From: Imhoffiella purpurea
GTDB lineage: Bacteria; Pseudomonadota; Gammaproteobacteria; Chromatiales; Chromatiaceae
NCBI RefSeq assembly: GCF_000585215.1
Contig: NZ_AONC01000013.1
Span: 1 to 64,000 of the forward strand
Direction: 5' to 3'
DNA: 64,000 bases
Below the pieces are notes generated by a model that saw only the letters and a program-made list of their open reading frames with translations, was not told where the DNA came from and made no database searches. Of this stretch, positions 1 to 8,816 are shown piece after piece. How positions within the stretch are numbered: position 1 is the first letter of the stretch; the number at the start of each line of letters is the position of its first letter. Made by a program: the position numbers and the translations under genes.

Positions 1-550
1 GCTCGGCCGGCTCCAGCCGGTGGCGAAGCCCCAGGCTGGCGGCCATGAGCCCGAGCCTGGCGAGGTGGTAGCGGTTCGAGACGATGACCAGGGGTGTCTG
101 GACAGCGCCGTCCCGGACGGCCAGTGCACGCAGGTTGCATAGGTTGGTGAGCGTGTTTCGGGACTGATCCTCGAGGATCAGGGGCAGTTTCCGGCTCAGC
201 CGCCCCGCCTCCAGATACTCGGCCCCGGCCCTGGCCTCGCTGACCGCGGCATTCGCCGTGCGGCCGCCGAGGATGACCAGTCTCGCGGCGCATGGCGAGC
301 GGGCGAGGGCGGCGGCGCGATCCAGACGCTCGCGGAATTCGGGGTCGGGACCCTCCCTTCCCAGACGCTTCCCCGGCACCACCAGCCAGCTGTGCTCCTC
401 CAGCCGGGAATCGTTCGGCGCCCGGGCGCTTCCGATCACCCGCCTCAGCCAGTGGAGATAGGCGAGCCCGAGGGTGGCGAAGAGGACGACCAGGGCGAGC
501 GCGATGGTGAGGAGTCCGTCCCAGTCGGGGGGGCGGGAACGGTGGATCAC
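1..550 (-). CDS. DUF218 (YdcF/SanA-like) membrane protein, C-terminus cut by window edge
   Basis: Translating the complement from a GTG at 550 gives an open frame running off the left edge. It starts with one hydrophobic segment (about residues 9-29), followed by a soluble domain with the features of DUF218: a VVPGKRLG-like strand, LGG, an SEA motif, and EDQSRNTLTNL close to the family ED.S.NT.EN signature, then VIVSNRYHLARL. DUF218 proteins such as YdcF and SanA are envelope-associated proteins of poorly defined biochemistry. The GTG start overlaps the TGA stop of the upstream glycosyltransferase gene (GTGA), so it is translationally linked to the pigment operon. The true stop lies outside the window. 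Confidence 0.75.
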   Translation of the reverse strand, partial: MIHRSRPPDWDGLLTIALALVVLFATLGLAYLHWLRRVIGSARAPNDSRLEEHSWLVVPGKRLGREGPDPEFRERLDRAAALARSPCAARLVILGGRTANAAVSEARAGAEYLEAGRLSRKLPLILEDQSRNTLTNLCNLRALAVRDGAVQTPLVIVSNRYHLARLGLMAASLGLRHRLEPAE

Positions 551-1341
551 GGCCGCAGGCCCTCGCGTCCCTCGTCGAGCGGCTGGAGGTCGGCGTTGCC
601 CTGTTCGGGCGGCGGCCGTCGCATGAGCGAGCGCCACAGGCCCAGCGGATAGAAATGGCGCTGCGCCAGCTTGGCGGCGACCATGCGCACGATGCTGGCC
701 GTGTCCTCGTAGGCGCGATAGTGGCTGGGCCGGGCGTGCGGATGGTAGAGGGTCTCGATGGGGATGGCGAGCGTGAAATGGCCTTGCCAGGCCGCATCGA
801 TCAGGATCTCGCTCTCGAAGGCGAATCCGGCATCGGGCTTGGGGCGGGTATCGATCCGCTCGAAGAGCCTGCTCGGATAGATCCTGAATCCGGACTGGGT
901 GTCGCGGATGGCCTGTCCGCAGGCCCAGGAGATCCAGAAGTCGGCGAAGGCGTTGGCGAAGCGGCGCAGCGGCGGGGCCTGCTCCCGGTTCAGCAGCCGG
1001 GCCGCGATCAGGATGCGGTCCGGGTGCTGCTGGATGCGCGCGGCGAGGCGCGGGATGTCCTCCGGCCGGTGCTGTCCGTCGGCGTCGAGGCTGACGATGT
1101 GGGTGGCCCCGGCCGCCAGGGCGTGCCGCATGCCGCGCAGCAGGCTCGCCCCCTTGCCCCGGTTGACGGGGTTGGTCAGGCAGGTGAGCGGGAGGTCGGC
1201 GATGGCGGCGGCGGTGCCGTCGGCCGAGCCGTCGTCGACCACGACCAGTCGTTCGATCGGCTGTTCGAGGACCCGGAGACAGATGTCGCGGATGCTCACG
1301 GCCTCGTTGTAGGCCGGTATCACCACCCAGAGTCGGTTCAT
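547..1341 (-). CDS. Family 2 glycosyltransferase of the aryl-polyene-like operon
   Basis: The 264-residue protein is a GT-A fold glycosyltransferase. It has the N-terminal VVIPAYNE strand, VVVDDGSADGT, NRGKGASLLRG, and the metal/nucleotide-sugar motif SLDADGQHRPED. A later DTQSGFRIYP segment is typical of dolichol-phosphate-mannose-synthase-like GT2 enzymes. No membrane anchor is obvious. Its ATG overlaps the stop of the ketoreductase gene (ATGA), and its own stop overlaps the next start, so it is embedded in the operon. GT2 enzymes recur in aryl-polyene clusters, where they are thought to help attach the polyene to a lipid or glycolipid. That specific role is inference here, and the substrate cannot be read from the sequence. 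Confidence 0.9.
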   Translation of the reverse strand: MNRLWVVIPAYNEAVSIRDICLRVLEQPIERLVVVDDGSADGTAAAIADLPLTCLTNPVNRGKGASLLRGMRHALAAGATHIVSLDADGQHRPEDIPRLAARIQQHPDRILIAARLLNREQAPPLRRFANAFADFWISWACGQAIRDTQSGFRIYPSRLFERIDTRPKPDAGFAFESEILIDAAWQGHFTLAIPIETLYHPHARPSHYRAYEDTASIVRMVAAKLAQRHFYPLGLWRSLMRRPPPEQGNADLQPLDEGREGLRP

Positions 1342-2057
1342 GTCATGCCCCCGTCGAGACGGATGACCTGTCCGGAGAGATAGCCCGAGTCGCCGCAGAC
1401 CAGATAGGCGACCAGGTCGGCGACCTCCTCGGGACGGCCGGCGCGGCGCATGGGCACCAGCCGCTCGATCGCGGCCTTGTCGAAGAGGGCGCGGGTCGAT
1501 TCGCTGTCGATGATGCCGGGCGCGATGGCGTTGACCGTGACGCCGCGCTTGGCCAGCTCGCGGGCGAGCGACTTGGTGGCACCGTGCAGTCCGGCCTTGG
1601 CCGCGGCATAGTTGGTCTGGCCCTGGTTGCCGAGCACGCCCGAGATGGATGAGATGTTGACGATGCGTCCCCAGCGGGTGCCCATCATGGGCAGCAGCAG
1701 TGGCTGGGTGACGTTGAAGAAGCCGGTCAGCGAGACGTCGACGACCTCTTGCCATTGATTGAAATCCATCCCGGCCATGGGGGCGTCGCGATGGATGCCT
1801 GCGTTGTTGACCAGGACCTGGATGGGGCCCTCGCTCAGCAGGGCGTCGAGCGCCGTCTTGCAGTCGTCCGGGTCCCTGACGTCGAAACGCACGGCGGATG
1901 CCCGGCCCCCGGCGGCCGCGATCTCCTCGACCAGCGTCTCGGCCCGCTCCATCTGCCGATGGGTATGAACATGGACCCTGAGTCCCTCCGCGGCCAGCCG
2001 GCGCGCGATGCAGGATCCGATATCGCCGGTCGCCCCCGTGACCAGTGCCCGTTTCAT
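1338..2057 (-). CDS. 3-oxoacyl-ACP reductase (FabG/ApeQ-like ketoreductase)
   Basis: A 239-residue short-chain dehydrogenase/reductase. It shows the Rossmann motif TGATGDIG near the N-terminus, NNAGIH, the catalytic Ser in NISSISG, the Tyr/Lys pair in NYAAAK, and the C-terminal SGQVIRLDGGM of the FabG family. It would reduce the beta-keto group of the growing ACP-bound polyene to a hydroxyl with NADPH in the cytoplasm. The start was chosen because its ATG overlaps the stop of the dehydratase upstream and gives the normal FabG length. In the operon it works with the ketosynthase pair and the two hotdog dehydratases. The dedicated pigment role is inferred from context. A general FabG role is not excluded. 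Confidence 0.92.
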   Translation of the reverse strand: MKRALVTGATGDIGSCIARRLAAEGLRVHVHTHRQMERAETLVEEIAAAGGRASAVRFDVRDPDDCKTALDALLSEGPIQVLVNNAGIHRDAPMAGMDFNQWQEVVDVSLTGFFNVTQPLLLPMMGTRWGRIVNISSISGVLGNQGQTNYAAAKAGLHGATKSLARELAKRGVTVNAIAPGIIDSESTRALFDKAAIERLVPMRRAGRPEEVADLVAYLVCGDSGYLSGQVIRLDGGMT

Positions 2058-2491
2058 TCCGTCTCCTGGCGTCGCGCCATGACGGTGAGCCGTCCGCCGG
2101 ACAGTCGACGCCCGCCTTCGTGGATCTCGAAGAGATAGATGCCGTCCCGATCCGAACCATGAAGCCGGGTCACCCGGATCTCTAGTGCACCGCTCAGATC
2201 CGACAGGGGGGCGGACGGGATCTCGACCTGGGACGCGGCGACCAGCAGCGCGGGGATCGCTTCCGCCCCCCGCTCGCGAGCGAGCAGTCCGCCATGCAGC
2301 GCGCAGGTCTGGCCGGCGTATTCGAGGACATGGGTCGCGGCCAGCATGCCATGGGTCCGTAGCGGATTCGTCGGACGGGTATGGGAGCGGGTTCGGCCGA
2401 TCAGGCCGTCGGCATCCCAGGACAAAACCTCGTCGATGAGACACATGTCTCCCGCGTGCGGGATGAGTGCGCGCAGGTCCTCGCTCAGCAT
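2054..2491 (-). CDS. Hotdog-fold 3-hydroxyacyl-ACP dehydratase (ApeP-like)
   Basis: A 145-residue protein beginning with a LIPHAGDMCLIDEVL segment. This matches the N-terminal His-containing motif of FabZ-like/ApeP dehydratases, with His at about residue 12. It would remove water from the beta-hydroxyacyl-ACP intermediate to create each new trans double bond of the polyene. It sits 6 bases downstream of the chain-length-factor gene and overlaps the ketoreductase gene by four bases, so the elongation enzymes are encoded as a block. A second, shorter hotdog dehydratase lies at 8532-8816. Two different dehydratases are usual in aryl-polyene clusters. Confidence 0.85.
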   Translation of the reverse strand: MLSEDLRALIPHAGDMCLIDEVLSWDADGLIGRTRSHTRPTNPLRTHGMLAATHVLEYAGQTCALHGGLLARERGAEAIPALLVAASQVEIPSAPLSDLSGALEIRVTRLHGSDRDGIYLFEIHEGGRRLSGGRLTVMARRQETE

Positions 2492-2497
2492 GGTCCG

Positions 2498-3334
2498 TCA
2501 CTCGGCATGGGGTTCGAATCCGAGATCGACGTTTAGCGTGCCGCCATCGAGATAGGGCAGTTCGACCGTGCCGGCATGCCCGCGCGCCATCGCTAGCAGC
2601 AGCGGCAGGACGCGCGCGGCCGGGTTTCCCGAGCGCATGGCCTCCAGTTCTGGGGGCAAGGCGTCCGCCGTCTTCTCTCCCGAGCCGGATGGCGCCGGAT
2701 CTGTCGGCGGCGAGGCATTCAGCGCGATGCGTGCCAGTGCGTGCTGGCTTTGGTCTCGCGCAAGCAGAAGTGCGCAGGCGAATGGATGCGCGAAATGGCG
2801 ATGCGCATCCAATGACGGCGGTCCGGGGAGGTCGTAGGCGACCAGCAGGATCCGCTCGCAGTCGGTCGCGAGCTGGGTGGCGCACTCGAGCAGACCGGCG
2901 GCGAAGGTGGCGTCGCCCGCAGCCAGGCTGGTCGAGGGTTCCATGCAGCCGCTGCCGATCGACCAGTAGCCGGCCACCGCATTGTGCACCGAGTTGTGGA
3001 AGAGCGTCGGCGAGAGCGCGACCGGATGCTGCGCGATCCCCAGACAGAGGCGGTCGATCAGGTCCAGGTCGCCGTCCGAGGAGGCGAAGACGCTGGGCAG
3101 CGTGCGGGGATCCGCGCCGGCCGCCTCGGTCGCCTGGCGCGCCGCCTCCATCGCCAGACGGGTCGGCGGGGTCGCGCGGCGGCGCTCGTTGGGTGGCAGC
3201 AACATGGGGGCGAGCCGCGGCAGACGTTCGGGCCGATAGCGGACCTCGCCGCGCAGGATGGCCGCGGTCGAGGGCCAGTCGGTCAGGCCGGGCGCGACGA
3301 TGCCGACCGAGCGGACGAGGATGTCGAGCATCAT
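2498..3334 (-). CDS. Beta-ketoacyl synthase chain-length-factor-like protein
   Basis: A 278-residue thiolase-fold protein related to beta-ketoacyl synthases but shorter. Where a true synthase has the nucleophilic Cys in TACSSS, this protein reads GCMEPSTSLAAGDAT, so the catalytic cysteine context is lost. That is typical of chain-length-factor subunits that form a heterodimer with an active ketosynthase. Its partner is the adjacent gene, whose stop overlaps this start (ATGATG). In aryl-polyene systems such a heterodimer performs the repeated condensations with malonyl-ACP. The first of two adjacent ATGs was chosen because it makes the four-base overlap. Confidence 0.85.
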   Translation of the reverse strand: MMLDILVRSVGIVAPGLTDWPSTAAILRGEVRYRPERLPRLAPMLLPPNERRRATPPTRLAMEAARQATEAAGADPRTLPSVFASSDGDLDLIDRLCLGIAQHPVALSPTLFHNSVHNAVAGYWSIGSGCMEPSTSLAAGDATFAAGLLECATQLATDCERILLVAYDLPGPPSLDAHRHFAHPFACALLLARDQSQHALARIALNASPPTDPAPSGSGEKTADALPPELEAMRSGNPAARVLPLLLAMARGHAGTVELPYLDGGTLNVDLGFEPHAE

Positions 3335-4539
3335 CCTGGGTACCCCAGGACGAGCGAGGCGTTGGTGCCGCCGAAGCCGAAGGAGTTGGTCATGACGATC
3401 CTGGGCTCGAGATCGATTCCGGCTTCGAGGACGTCCAGCTTTAGATCGGGATCCCGCTCGCCGCGGTTGAGGTTTTCTGGCAGGAAGCCATGCTCGAGCG
3501 TCAGCAGACAGATGACTACCTCGGTCACCCCCGCCGCTCCCAGCGTGTGGCCGGTCCAGCCCTTGGTGCCGCTGGCGCGGGGAGGGCGGTCGAAGCAGTG
3601 GGCGATCCCCAGGTCCTCGGCGCGGTCGTTGGCCGGGGTGCCGGTCGCGTGCAGGTTGAGATAGTCGATCGATCCCGGGGCGAGCCCGGCGCGCTCCAGC
3701 GCCGCGCGCATGGCCAGGGCGGGGCCCAGACCCTCCGGATGGGGCGAGGAGATATGGTGCGCGTCGCTGCTCTCGCCGTAGCCGAGCAGGGCGGGCCGGT
3801 CCGGGTCGGGCGCGATGCGCTCGAGCAGCACGAATCCGGCCCCCTCGCCGAGCGCGATACCGCGCCGGTCGCGTCCCCAGGGCCGGCAGGGCTCGGGTGC
3901 GAGCAGCTCCAGGGAGGCGAATCCATGGAGCGTGGTGGCGCAGAGCGTATCGGCACCGCCGACGATGGCGGCATCGCAGAGACCCGAGGCCAGATGACGG
4001 CTGGCGGTCGCGAACACCTTGGCGCTCGACGAGCAGGCGGTCGAGACGACCTGGGTCGGTCCCCCGATCCCGAGCCTGGAGCGGCAGAAGGCGCCGAGCG
4101 AGAAATTGCTGTGGGTGTGGTCGAAGCGCAGGTCGTCGCCCAGATCCCGGGTGCCGGACCGGGCGCGACGGCGATAGGCGGCCTCCGTATGCTCCAGGCC
4201 CGAGGTGCTGGTACCGAGGAAGAGTCCGATGCGTTCGGGCCCGTATCGGGCGCGGACCCGTTCGACCTCGCGATCGAAACCGTCCTGCTGCAGCGTCAGG
4301 TTGGCGAGCCGGTTGTTGCGGCAGTCGAAGATCTCGAGTCCGGCGGGCAGGGGCGCCGACTCGAGGTCGGGGACGCGGCCGATCCAGGTGTCGAGCGCGA
4401 TCTCGGGCAGATCGCAGTGCGTCAGGCCGGATCGTCCGTCGCGCAGGGCCTCGAGCGTGGCCGTGCATCCGAGTCCCAGTGCGTTGACGAGAGTGAAGGC
4501 GGTGACGCTGAGGGGCTCGATAGACATCTGACTCGGCAC
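3331..4539 (-). CDS. Beta-ketoacyl-ACP synthase II-like ketosynthase (FabF/ApeO-ApeR type)
   Basis: A 402-residue ketosynthase with a complete active site: the nucleophilic Cys at about residue 169 in STACSSS, a His in LHATGTPAND and a His in GHTLGAAG, plus the C-terminal NSFGFGGTN loop. It catalyses decarboxylative condensation of malonyl-ACP onto the aryl-primed chain in the cytoplasm. Translational overlap with the Cys-less partner downstream supports a heterodimer. An internal Met four codons later (MSIEP) is an alternative start. A 64-base gap separates it from the exporter gene upstream, the largest gap within the operon. Confidence 0.92.
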   Translation of the reverse strand: MPSQMSIEPLSVTAFTLVNALGLGCTATLEALRDGRSGLTHCDLPEIALDTWIGRVPDLESAPLPAGLEIFDCRNNRLANLTLQQDGFDREVERVRARYGPERIGLFLGTSTSGLEHTEAAYRRRARSGTRDLGDDLRFDHTHSNFSLGAFCRSRLGIGGPTQVVSTACSSSAKVFATASRHLASGLCDAAIVGGADTLCATTLHGFASLELLAPEPCRPWGRDRRGIALGEGAGFVLLERIAPDPDRPALLGYGESSDAHHISSPHPEGLGPALAMRAALERAGLAPGSIDYLNLHATGTPANDRAEDLGIAHCFDRPPRASGTKGWTGHTLGAAGVTEVVICLLTLEHGFLPENLNRGERDPDLKLDVLEAGIDLEPRIVMTNSFGFGGTNASLVLGYPG

Positions 4540-4603
4540 GAAAAGACAAACACGTTCGGCCCGGCATCATAGCAGTTTGTGGCCATGCCTCAACCGCCCG
4601 GAC

Positions 4604-6952
4604 TCAGGTGTCGGGTCTCGCGATCAGGAGGGCGGCGGGCAGGGCCAGGGCGATTCCGAGCGCGGTCGTGAGTCCGATGGCATGCAGCACCGGGATGTTC
4701 GAGAGCGCGAGCAGCCCGAACATCAGCAGGCTGGAGAGTGCCGAGAGGGCGACGGCGAAGGCGGCCCGGGCCGATTCGGCCGGATTCGTGCATCGGCGGC
4801 TGATGAAGAGGCCGTAGTCGATGCTGAGTCCGAGCACCAGCAGCAGCGACACCAGATGGAAGAGATTGATCGCGCCCTCGATCGCCAGCAGGAGTCCGTA
4901 GTCGAGGACGATGGCGAGCGCGATGGGCAGCATGACCCGCAGCGTGCGTCCCTGGCGGCGGACGCCGAGCCAGATGAGTGCGCCGATGAGCGCCGCGGTG
5001 AGCGTCAGGCTGTCCAGGGCCTCCTGGATGAAGCGCGCGATCAGTCCGGCGCTGGTATCGCGCAGGTCGAGATACCGGAGCCCGCTGGCGGGGTCGAGTG
5101 CCTGGAGCTCGGCGATGGCCGCCGGATGATCGGCCCCGATCAGCGGGACGAGTCCCACCCAGGCGTCGCCGAAGGGCTGGAGCAGCGTACCGAGCCGCTC
5201 GCCGATCGGCGAGGCGCCCAGCCGGTCCGGGGTCAGGGGCGATTCTTTGCGGGCGAGATCCAGGTCGTGGAGGAAGGGGGCGAAGGCTCCGGTGCGAAAT
5301 GGCAGTCCGGCGCTCGCGCGCGCGAGTGTCCGCTCCAGCCGCTCATGACTCGGCAGCTGGGATTGGCGTTCGTGCTGGGCCGCTCGGCTGGGCAGGATCC
5401 GGTTCGGGGTCTCGAATCCGGCGACGAGGCCGGATGCGACCAGGGCGTCGAGGGCCGGCGTCGCCGTCTCGAGCCGGCGCAGCACCTGTTCCGGATCCGC
5501 CCCGACGACGAAGAGGATCTGGGCCACCTCGGGGGCGCCCATTTCGTTCCTCAGATGCTGGTCCAGTGCGATCTCGGATGCGGGCACGGTGCTGAGCCGC
5601 GACAGGTCGCTGCTCCAGGGATCCGGATGGCTGGCGAGGAGTCCGGCGACGGCCAGGACCAGGCCGAGTGCCAGGATTCGGGCGCGATCCTTCAGGGTGG
5701 GGATGCGCGCCAGCAGCCGGGGCAGGGCGGCGGGTGTCCTCCAGGCGTAGTCCCGCGGCAGCAGGGGCGGCAGCAGGAAGCGCGAACAGAGGGCCGCGCT
5801 CGCCAGTCCGGCCCCGGCCAGAACGCCCAGCTGGGCCAGGCCCTCGAATTCGGCCAATGCCAGTGCGGCGTATCCGCAGACCGTGGTCGCGACCGCGAGC
5901 AGCAGGTTGGGGCCGATGCCTTCCAGCCCGGAGAGCCGGCCGGCCCGGCGCTCGGCATGGACGAAGATGTGCACCGGATAGTCCATGGCCACACCCATGA
6001 GGGTGACGCCGAGCGCCAGGGTGATGCCGTGGATCGCGCCGAACGCCAGCACGACGCAGCTGGTGCCGACCAGGATTCCCGTCGCCAGCGGCAGGGCGCC
6101 GATCAGGACCAGACGCGGCGAACGGAAGACCGCGAACAGCAGTGCCGCCACAGCCAGGGAGGCGGCCGCGCTGAGCCAGATCGTCTGGGTTCGGATGGTC
6201 TCCTGCGAGCCGACCGCGAAATAGCCGGGCCCGGTGATCGCGAGATGCAGTCGCGAGGCGTCGGCGAGCCGGGCGAATCCGGTGCGGACGGCGGCGACGG
6301 CCTCGGCCTGCGCATCCAGGTCCGATGCCTGGGCGCGCGTCTCGGCCAGCAGCAATGCCTCGCGTCCGTCCCTGGAGAACCAGACGCCTTCTTGCCGCTC
6401 CGGCGCGCCGGACGGCTCGAGTCCGAGCAACAGGGATCTGAAGCAGCCGGTCGGGTCGCGGGCGATGAGCGAGGTGTCGAGCGGCGGCATGGGGCCCGAC
6501 AGCTCCTCGAGACGGCGTTCGAGCGCCTGGCGCAGGTCCTCCTCGTCGAGATCCCGCAGGCAGGCGTCCGCCGGGCCGATCAGATAGCGGTGATCGAGCA
6601 CCGGGCCGAGCTCGCGCATGTCGGGCATGCCGGAGCCGTTGACGACATGGCGAAAGCGTCCGCTGGATTCGAGCGTTTCGGTCAGGGCGCGGCTGGCGTC
6701 CGCAATGCGCTCGGCCTCCAGGTCGCCACGAAGCGAGATCAGCAGGGTTCGCGCGGCGATCCCCTCGCGCAGCTGGTCAAGCAGAAGACGTTCCTCGAGG
6801 GTCGAGGTGCGCGGCAGGAACATGGAGAGATCGCGATGCAGGGTCGCATGGTCCAGGTTCCAGAGGGCCAGGCCCAGCAATAGCAGCAGCCAGGTGACGA
6901 GCAGGGTGCGGGCTCGGTCGAGACGCATGAGAGGGGGCTGGGGTGTCGTCAA
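4604..6952 (-). CDS. MMPL/RND-family membrane exporter of the polyene operon
   Basis: A 782-residue polytopic membrane protein with the RND/MMPL architecture. It has an N-terminal membrane helix (about residues 14-31), a large periplasmic domain, a block of helices around residues 230-400, a second periplasmic domain, then a second block to the C-terminus. GVTLMGVAMDYPVHIF and LGLSIDYGLFISRR are the paired polar helix-4-like segments that carry proton-relay aspartates in this superfamily. MMPL transporters are conserved in aryl-polyene clusters and are thought to move the lipid-linked pigment across the envelope. The LolA-like gene ends 16 bases upstream, consistent with a shared export route. 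Confidence 0.9.
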   Translation of the reverse strand: MTTPQPPLMRLDRARTLLVTWLLLLLGLALWNLDHATLHRDLSMFLPRTSTLEERLLLDQLREGIAARTLLISLRGDLEAERIADASRALTETLESSGRFRHVVNGSGMPDMRELGPVLDHRYLIGPADACLRDLDEEDLRQALERRLEELSGPMPPLDTSLIARDPTGCFRSLLLGLEPSGAPERQEGVWFSRDGREALLLAETRAQASDLDAQAEAVAAVRTGFARLADASRLHLAITGPGYFAVGSQETIRTQTIWLSAAASLAVAALLFAVFRSPRLVLIGALPLATGILVGTSCVVLAFGAIHGITLALGVTLMGVAMDYPVHIFVHAERRAGRLSGLEGIGPNLLLAVATTVCGYAALALAEFEGLAQLGVLAGAGLASAALCSRFLLPPLLPRDYAWRTPAALPRLLARIPTLKDRARILALGLVLAVAGLLASHPDPWSSDLSRLSTVPASEIALDQHLRNEMGAPEVAQILFVVGADPEQVLRRLETATPALDALVASGLVAGFETPNRILPSRAAQHERQSQLPSHERLERTLARASAGLPFRTGAFAPFLHDLDLARKESPLTPDRLGASPIGERLGTLLQPFGDAWVGLVPLIGADHPAAIAELQALDPASGLRYLDLRDTSAGLIARFIQEALDSLTLTAALIGALIWLGVRRQGRTLRVMLPIALAIVLDYGLLLAIEGAINLFHLVSLLLVLGLSIDYGLFISRRCTNPAESARAAFAVALSALSSLLMFGLLALSNIPVLHAIGLTTALGIALALPAALLIARPDT

Positions 6953-6968
6953 GCCGATAGGGATGTCT

Positions 6969-7652
6969 TCACGGCGTCCCCCGGCAGCCGTTGCCCGGCC
7001 CGGGGCACACCAGCAGACGCTGATTCGTCAGACGCATGCGCCGCCTGTCGCCGTTTCCCTCCAGGATGTCCAGGCGGTCGATACGGTTGTCGACCCCTTC
7101 GATCCGAACGCTCTGGAAGAGATTGGCGATTCCGCGCTCCAACGGGACCAGTTCGAGCGTCCAGCCGTCCGGTCGAGACTGGTAGTCGAGCCGATAGAGG
7201 CGCCGCAGCCGGTCGAGATCGCCGGCGAAGGTCGCCCTCAGGGCCAGTACGATGCCTTCGAGCGCGGCGTGATCCGAGATCCTCAGCCGGGTCTTGCCGT
7301 CCCCTCGGATCAGTTCGATACGATCCCCATCGATCAGTACGGCATCGCCCTTGTCGCTGGTCTTGCTCAATCGATCCGGTGCCTGGTAGCTGAGGTGGCC
7401 GCTCGATTCCAGCGGCTGGTCGAGCAGCGACAGTTCGACCCTTTCGCGGTATTCGGCCTCGACCTGGGTGACCTGGGCGAGCGAGCGCATCCGCGTCTCC
7501 AGGTCGGGCGGCGCGGCGTAGAGGTCTGCCGCGCAACACAGCAAGGCGATGACCGCTGGATAGAGCGCGCTCGATAGGGATCGAGGGTGGCTGCCGGGTC
7601 GTCGCTCCCTTGTCCGGGCGGACGGGTCAGGTCGGGCCGATTCCGGTTTCAT
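6969..7652 (-). CDS. LolA-like periplasmic outer-membrane lipoprotein carrier protein
   Basis: About 227 residues. An ATG at 7652 places a signal peptide at about residues 30-46 (ALYPAVIALLCCAADLYA) before a LolA-like beta-rich domain: DLETRMRSLAQVTQVEAEYRERVELSLLDQPLESSG, then a FSYQAPDRL-like hydrophobic-cavity strand. The N-terminal stretch before the hydrophobic core is long and Arg-rich, so the true start could be internal. It overlaps the acyltransferase gene by 26 bases. LolA-family members in aryl-polyene clusters probably ferry the lipidic product across the periplasm. The function here is inferred from fold and context. Confidence 0.8.
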   Translation of the reverse strand: MKPESARPDPSARTRERRPGSHPRSLSSALYPAVIALLCCAADLYAAPPDLETRMRSLAQVTQVEAEYRERVELSLLDQPLESSGHLSYQAPDRLSKTSDKGDAVLIDGDRIELIRGDGKTRLRISDHAALEGIVLALRATFAGDLDRLRRLYRLDYQSRPDGWTLELVPLERGIANLFQSVRIEGVDNRIDRLDILEGNGDRRRMRLTNQRLLVCPGPGNGCRGTP

Positions 7653-8535
7653 CCCAGAAGTCATAGAAGTTGAACCAGTTGTAGGGCGCATGGCGCGCAT
7701 GGTGTTCGAGACGCTCGGCGTAGCGTCGGGTCCAATGTTCTACGGCCTGGGCGCGCTGTCTGCGCTCCGGCGCGATCCCCTCGGTGAGCGGCTCGAAGAC
7801 GACGTCGTAACGGTTGCCCCCGCGGTAGAGCCCGAAGAAGAGGACGACGGGTGCCCGGGTCGCGGCGGCGAGCGTCATGGGGCCGGTCGGGAAGGGTGCC
7901 GGTTCGCCCATGAAGCGGCAGGCCAGTGTGTCCTCCTCGGGTCTGGAGCGATCCCCCAGGAGGCCCACCATGCAGCCCTGGTCCAGGCTTTCCTTGACGC
8001 GCAGCAGGCTTTCGGGGGTGCCGAGCGGGATCACCGTCTCGGCGGCCTGGGGGTTGAGGGCGTGCAGAATCTCGGTGATGACCTGGTTGTGTTCCGGGAC
8101 CATGAGCACCTTGAGCGGCAGGCTGCGGCGTCCGATGGCCAGGGCGCGCACCGCCTCGAAGCTGCCGAGGTGCGAGCCGAGCAGCAGGAACCCCCGGCCC
8201 GAGTCGATGCGCTCCAGGACGCATTCCGGATTGTGCAGCCGGATGTCGAGCAGCCGATCGCGACCCGAGAGCAGGAAGACGCGGTCGAGGATGGTCGCCG
8301 CGAAGCAGTGGATGTGACGGGCGATGTCGAACAGGGTCGCCGGGCGGCCGAGCGCGCGGGTCAGATAGAGCCGCGAGGCGAGGCGCTGAGGTTTGGCCTT
8401 GATCAGGAAATAGAGTGTGATCGGGTAGAGGAAGGCGCGGGCCGCCGGGCGCCCGAGACGCAGCCCGATCCAGCGGATCAGCCTCAGGGACCCGCGCGAT
8501 CCGCGCTCGCGCTGGGCGGTCCATTGCAGGCTCAT
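7627..8535 (-). CDS. LpxL/HtrB-family lysophospholipid acyltransferase
   Basis: A 302-residue protein of the LpxL/LpxM-like acyltransferase family. It has an N-terminal hydrophobic anchor around residues 30-45, the catalytic HX4E motif in GSHLGSFEAVR (about residue 120), a GLLGDRS segment and FPTGPMTLAA. Enzymes of this kind transfer an acyl chain from ACP to a lipid or glycolipid on the inner membrane. In aryl-polyene loci they are proposed to attach the finished polyene, or a companion fatty acid, to the lipid anchor. Its start overlaps the stop of the short dehydratase gene (ATGA). The exact acceptor cannot be deduced. Confidence 0.88.
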   Translation of the reverse strand: MSLQWTAQRERGSRGSLRLIRWIGLRLGRPAARAFLYPITLYFLIKAKPQRLASRLYLTRALGRPATLFDIARHIHCFAATILDRVFLLSGRDRLLDIRLHNPECVLERIDSGRGFLLLGSHLGSFEAVRALAIGRRSLPLKVLMVPEHNQVITEILHALNPQAAETVIPLGTPESLLRVKESLDQGCMVGLLGDRSRPEEDTLACRFMGEPAPFPTGPMTLAAATRAPVVLFFGLYRGGNRYDVVFEPLTEGIAPERRQRAQAVEHWTRRYAERLEHHARHAPYNWFNFYDFWDETGIGPT

Positions 8536-8816
8536 GGCGCGAGGCTCAGGCGTCCGGCGCAGATGGGGCGCTCGTCCTGGAGACAGCGGAAGCTCAGGGC
8601 GCTTCCGTCTCCGGTCGGCTCGAACTCGACCTCGGCCTCGCGTCCCGGAATCAGCGGCCGCTGGAACTTGATGTGATCCAGACGGGCGCAGCCGGCCGGG
8701 CAGAGGGCGAGGATCTGCTCGAGGATCACCGAGCCGGGAACCATGGGGTTGCCCGGGAAATGACCGGCGAGCGCCGGATGCTCGGCCGGGACGCTGAATC
8801 TGGCCCTGGTCTTCAT
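8532..8816 (-). CDS. Short hotdog dehydratase (ApeI-like)
   Basis: A 94-residue hotdog domain with HFPGNPMVPGSVILEQI, the FabA/FabZ-type active-site helix signature (His at about residue 19). The start overlaps the stop of the acyl-AMP ligase gene by four bases, and its stop overlaps the acyltransferase start. It is clearly shorter than the dehydratase at 2054-2491, so the two are different enzymes and not duplicates. ApeI-type dehydratases remove water from hydroxyacyl-ACP during polyene extension. Why two are kept is not evident from sequence: they may act on different chain lengths or form a heteromer. Confidence 0.85.
   Translation of the reverse strand: MKTRARFSVPAEHPALAGHFPGNPMVPGSVILEQILALCPAGCARLDHIKFQRPLIPGREAEVEFEPTGDGSALSFRCLQDERPICAGRLSLAP

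Noticed and set aside
4577-6883. A 768-codon open frame on the plus strand antisense to the MMPL exporter gene
   Set aside because: It has no recognisable domain and is rich in Gln/Arg/Gly/Glu as expected for the complement of a GC-rich gene. The antisense gene is a clear MMPL transporter.
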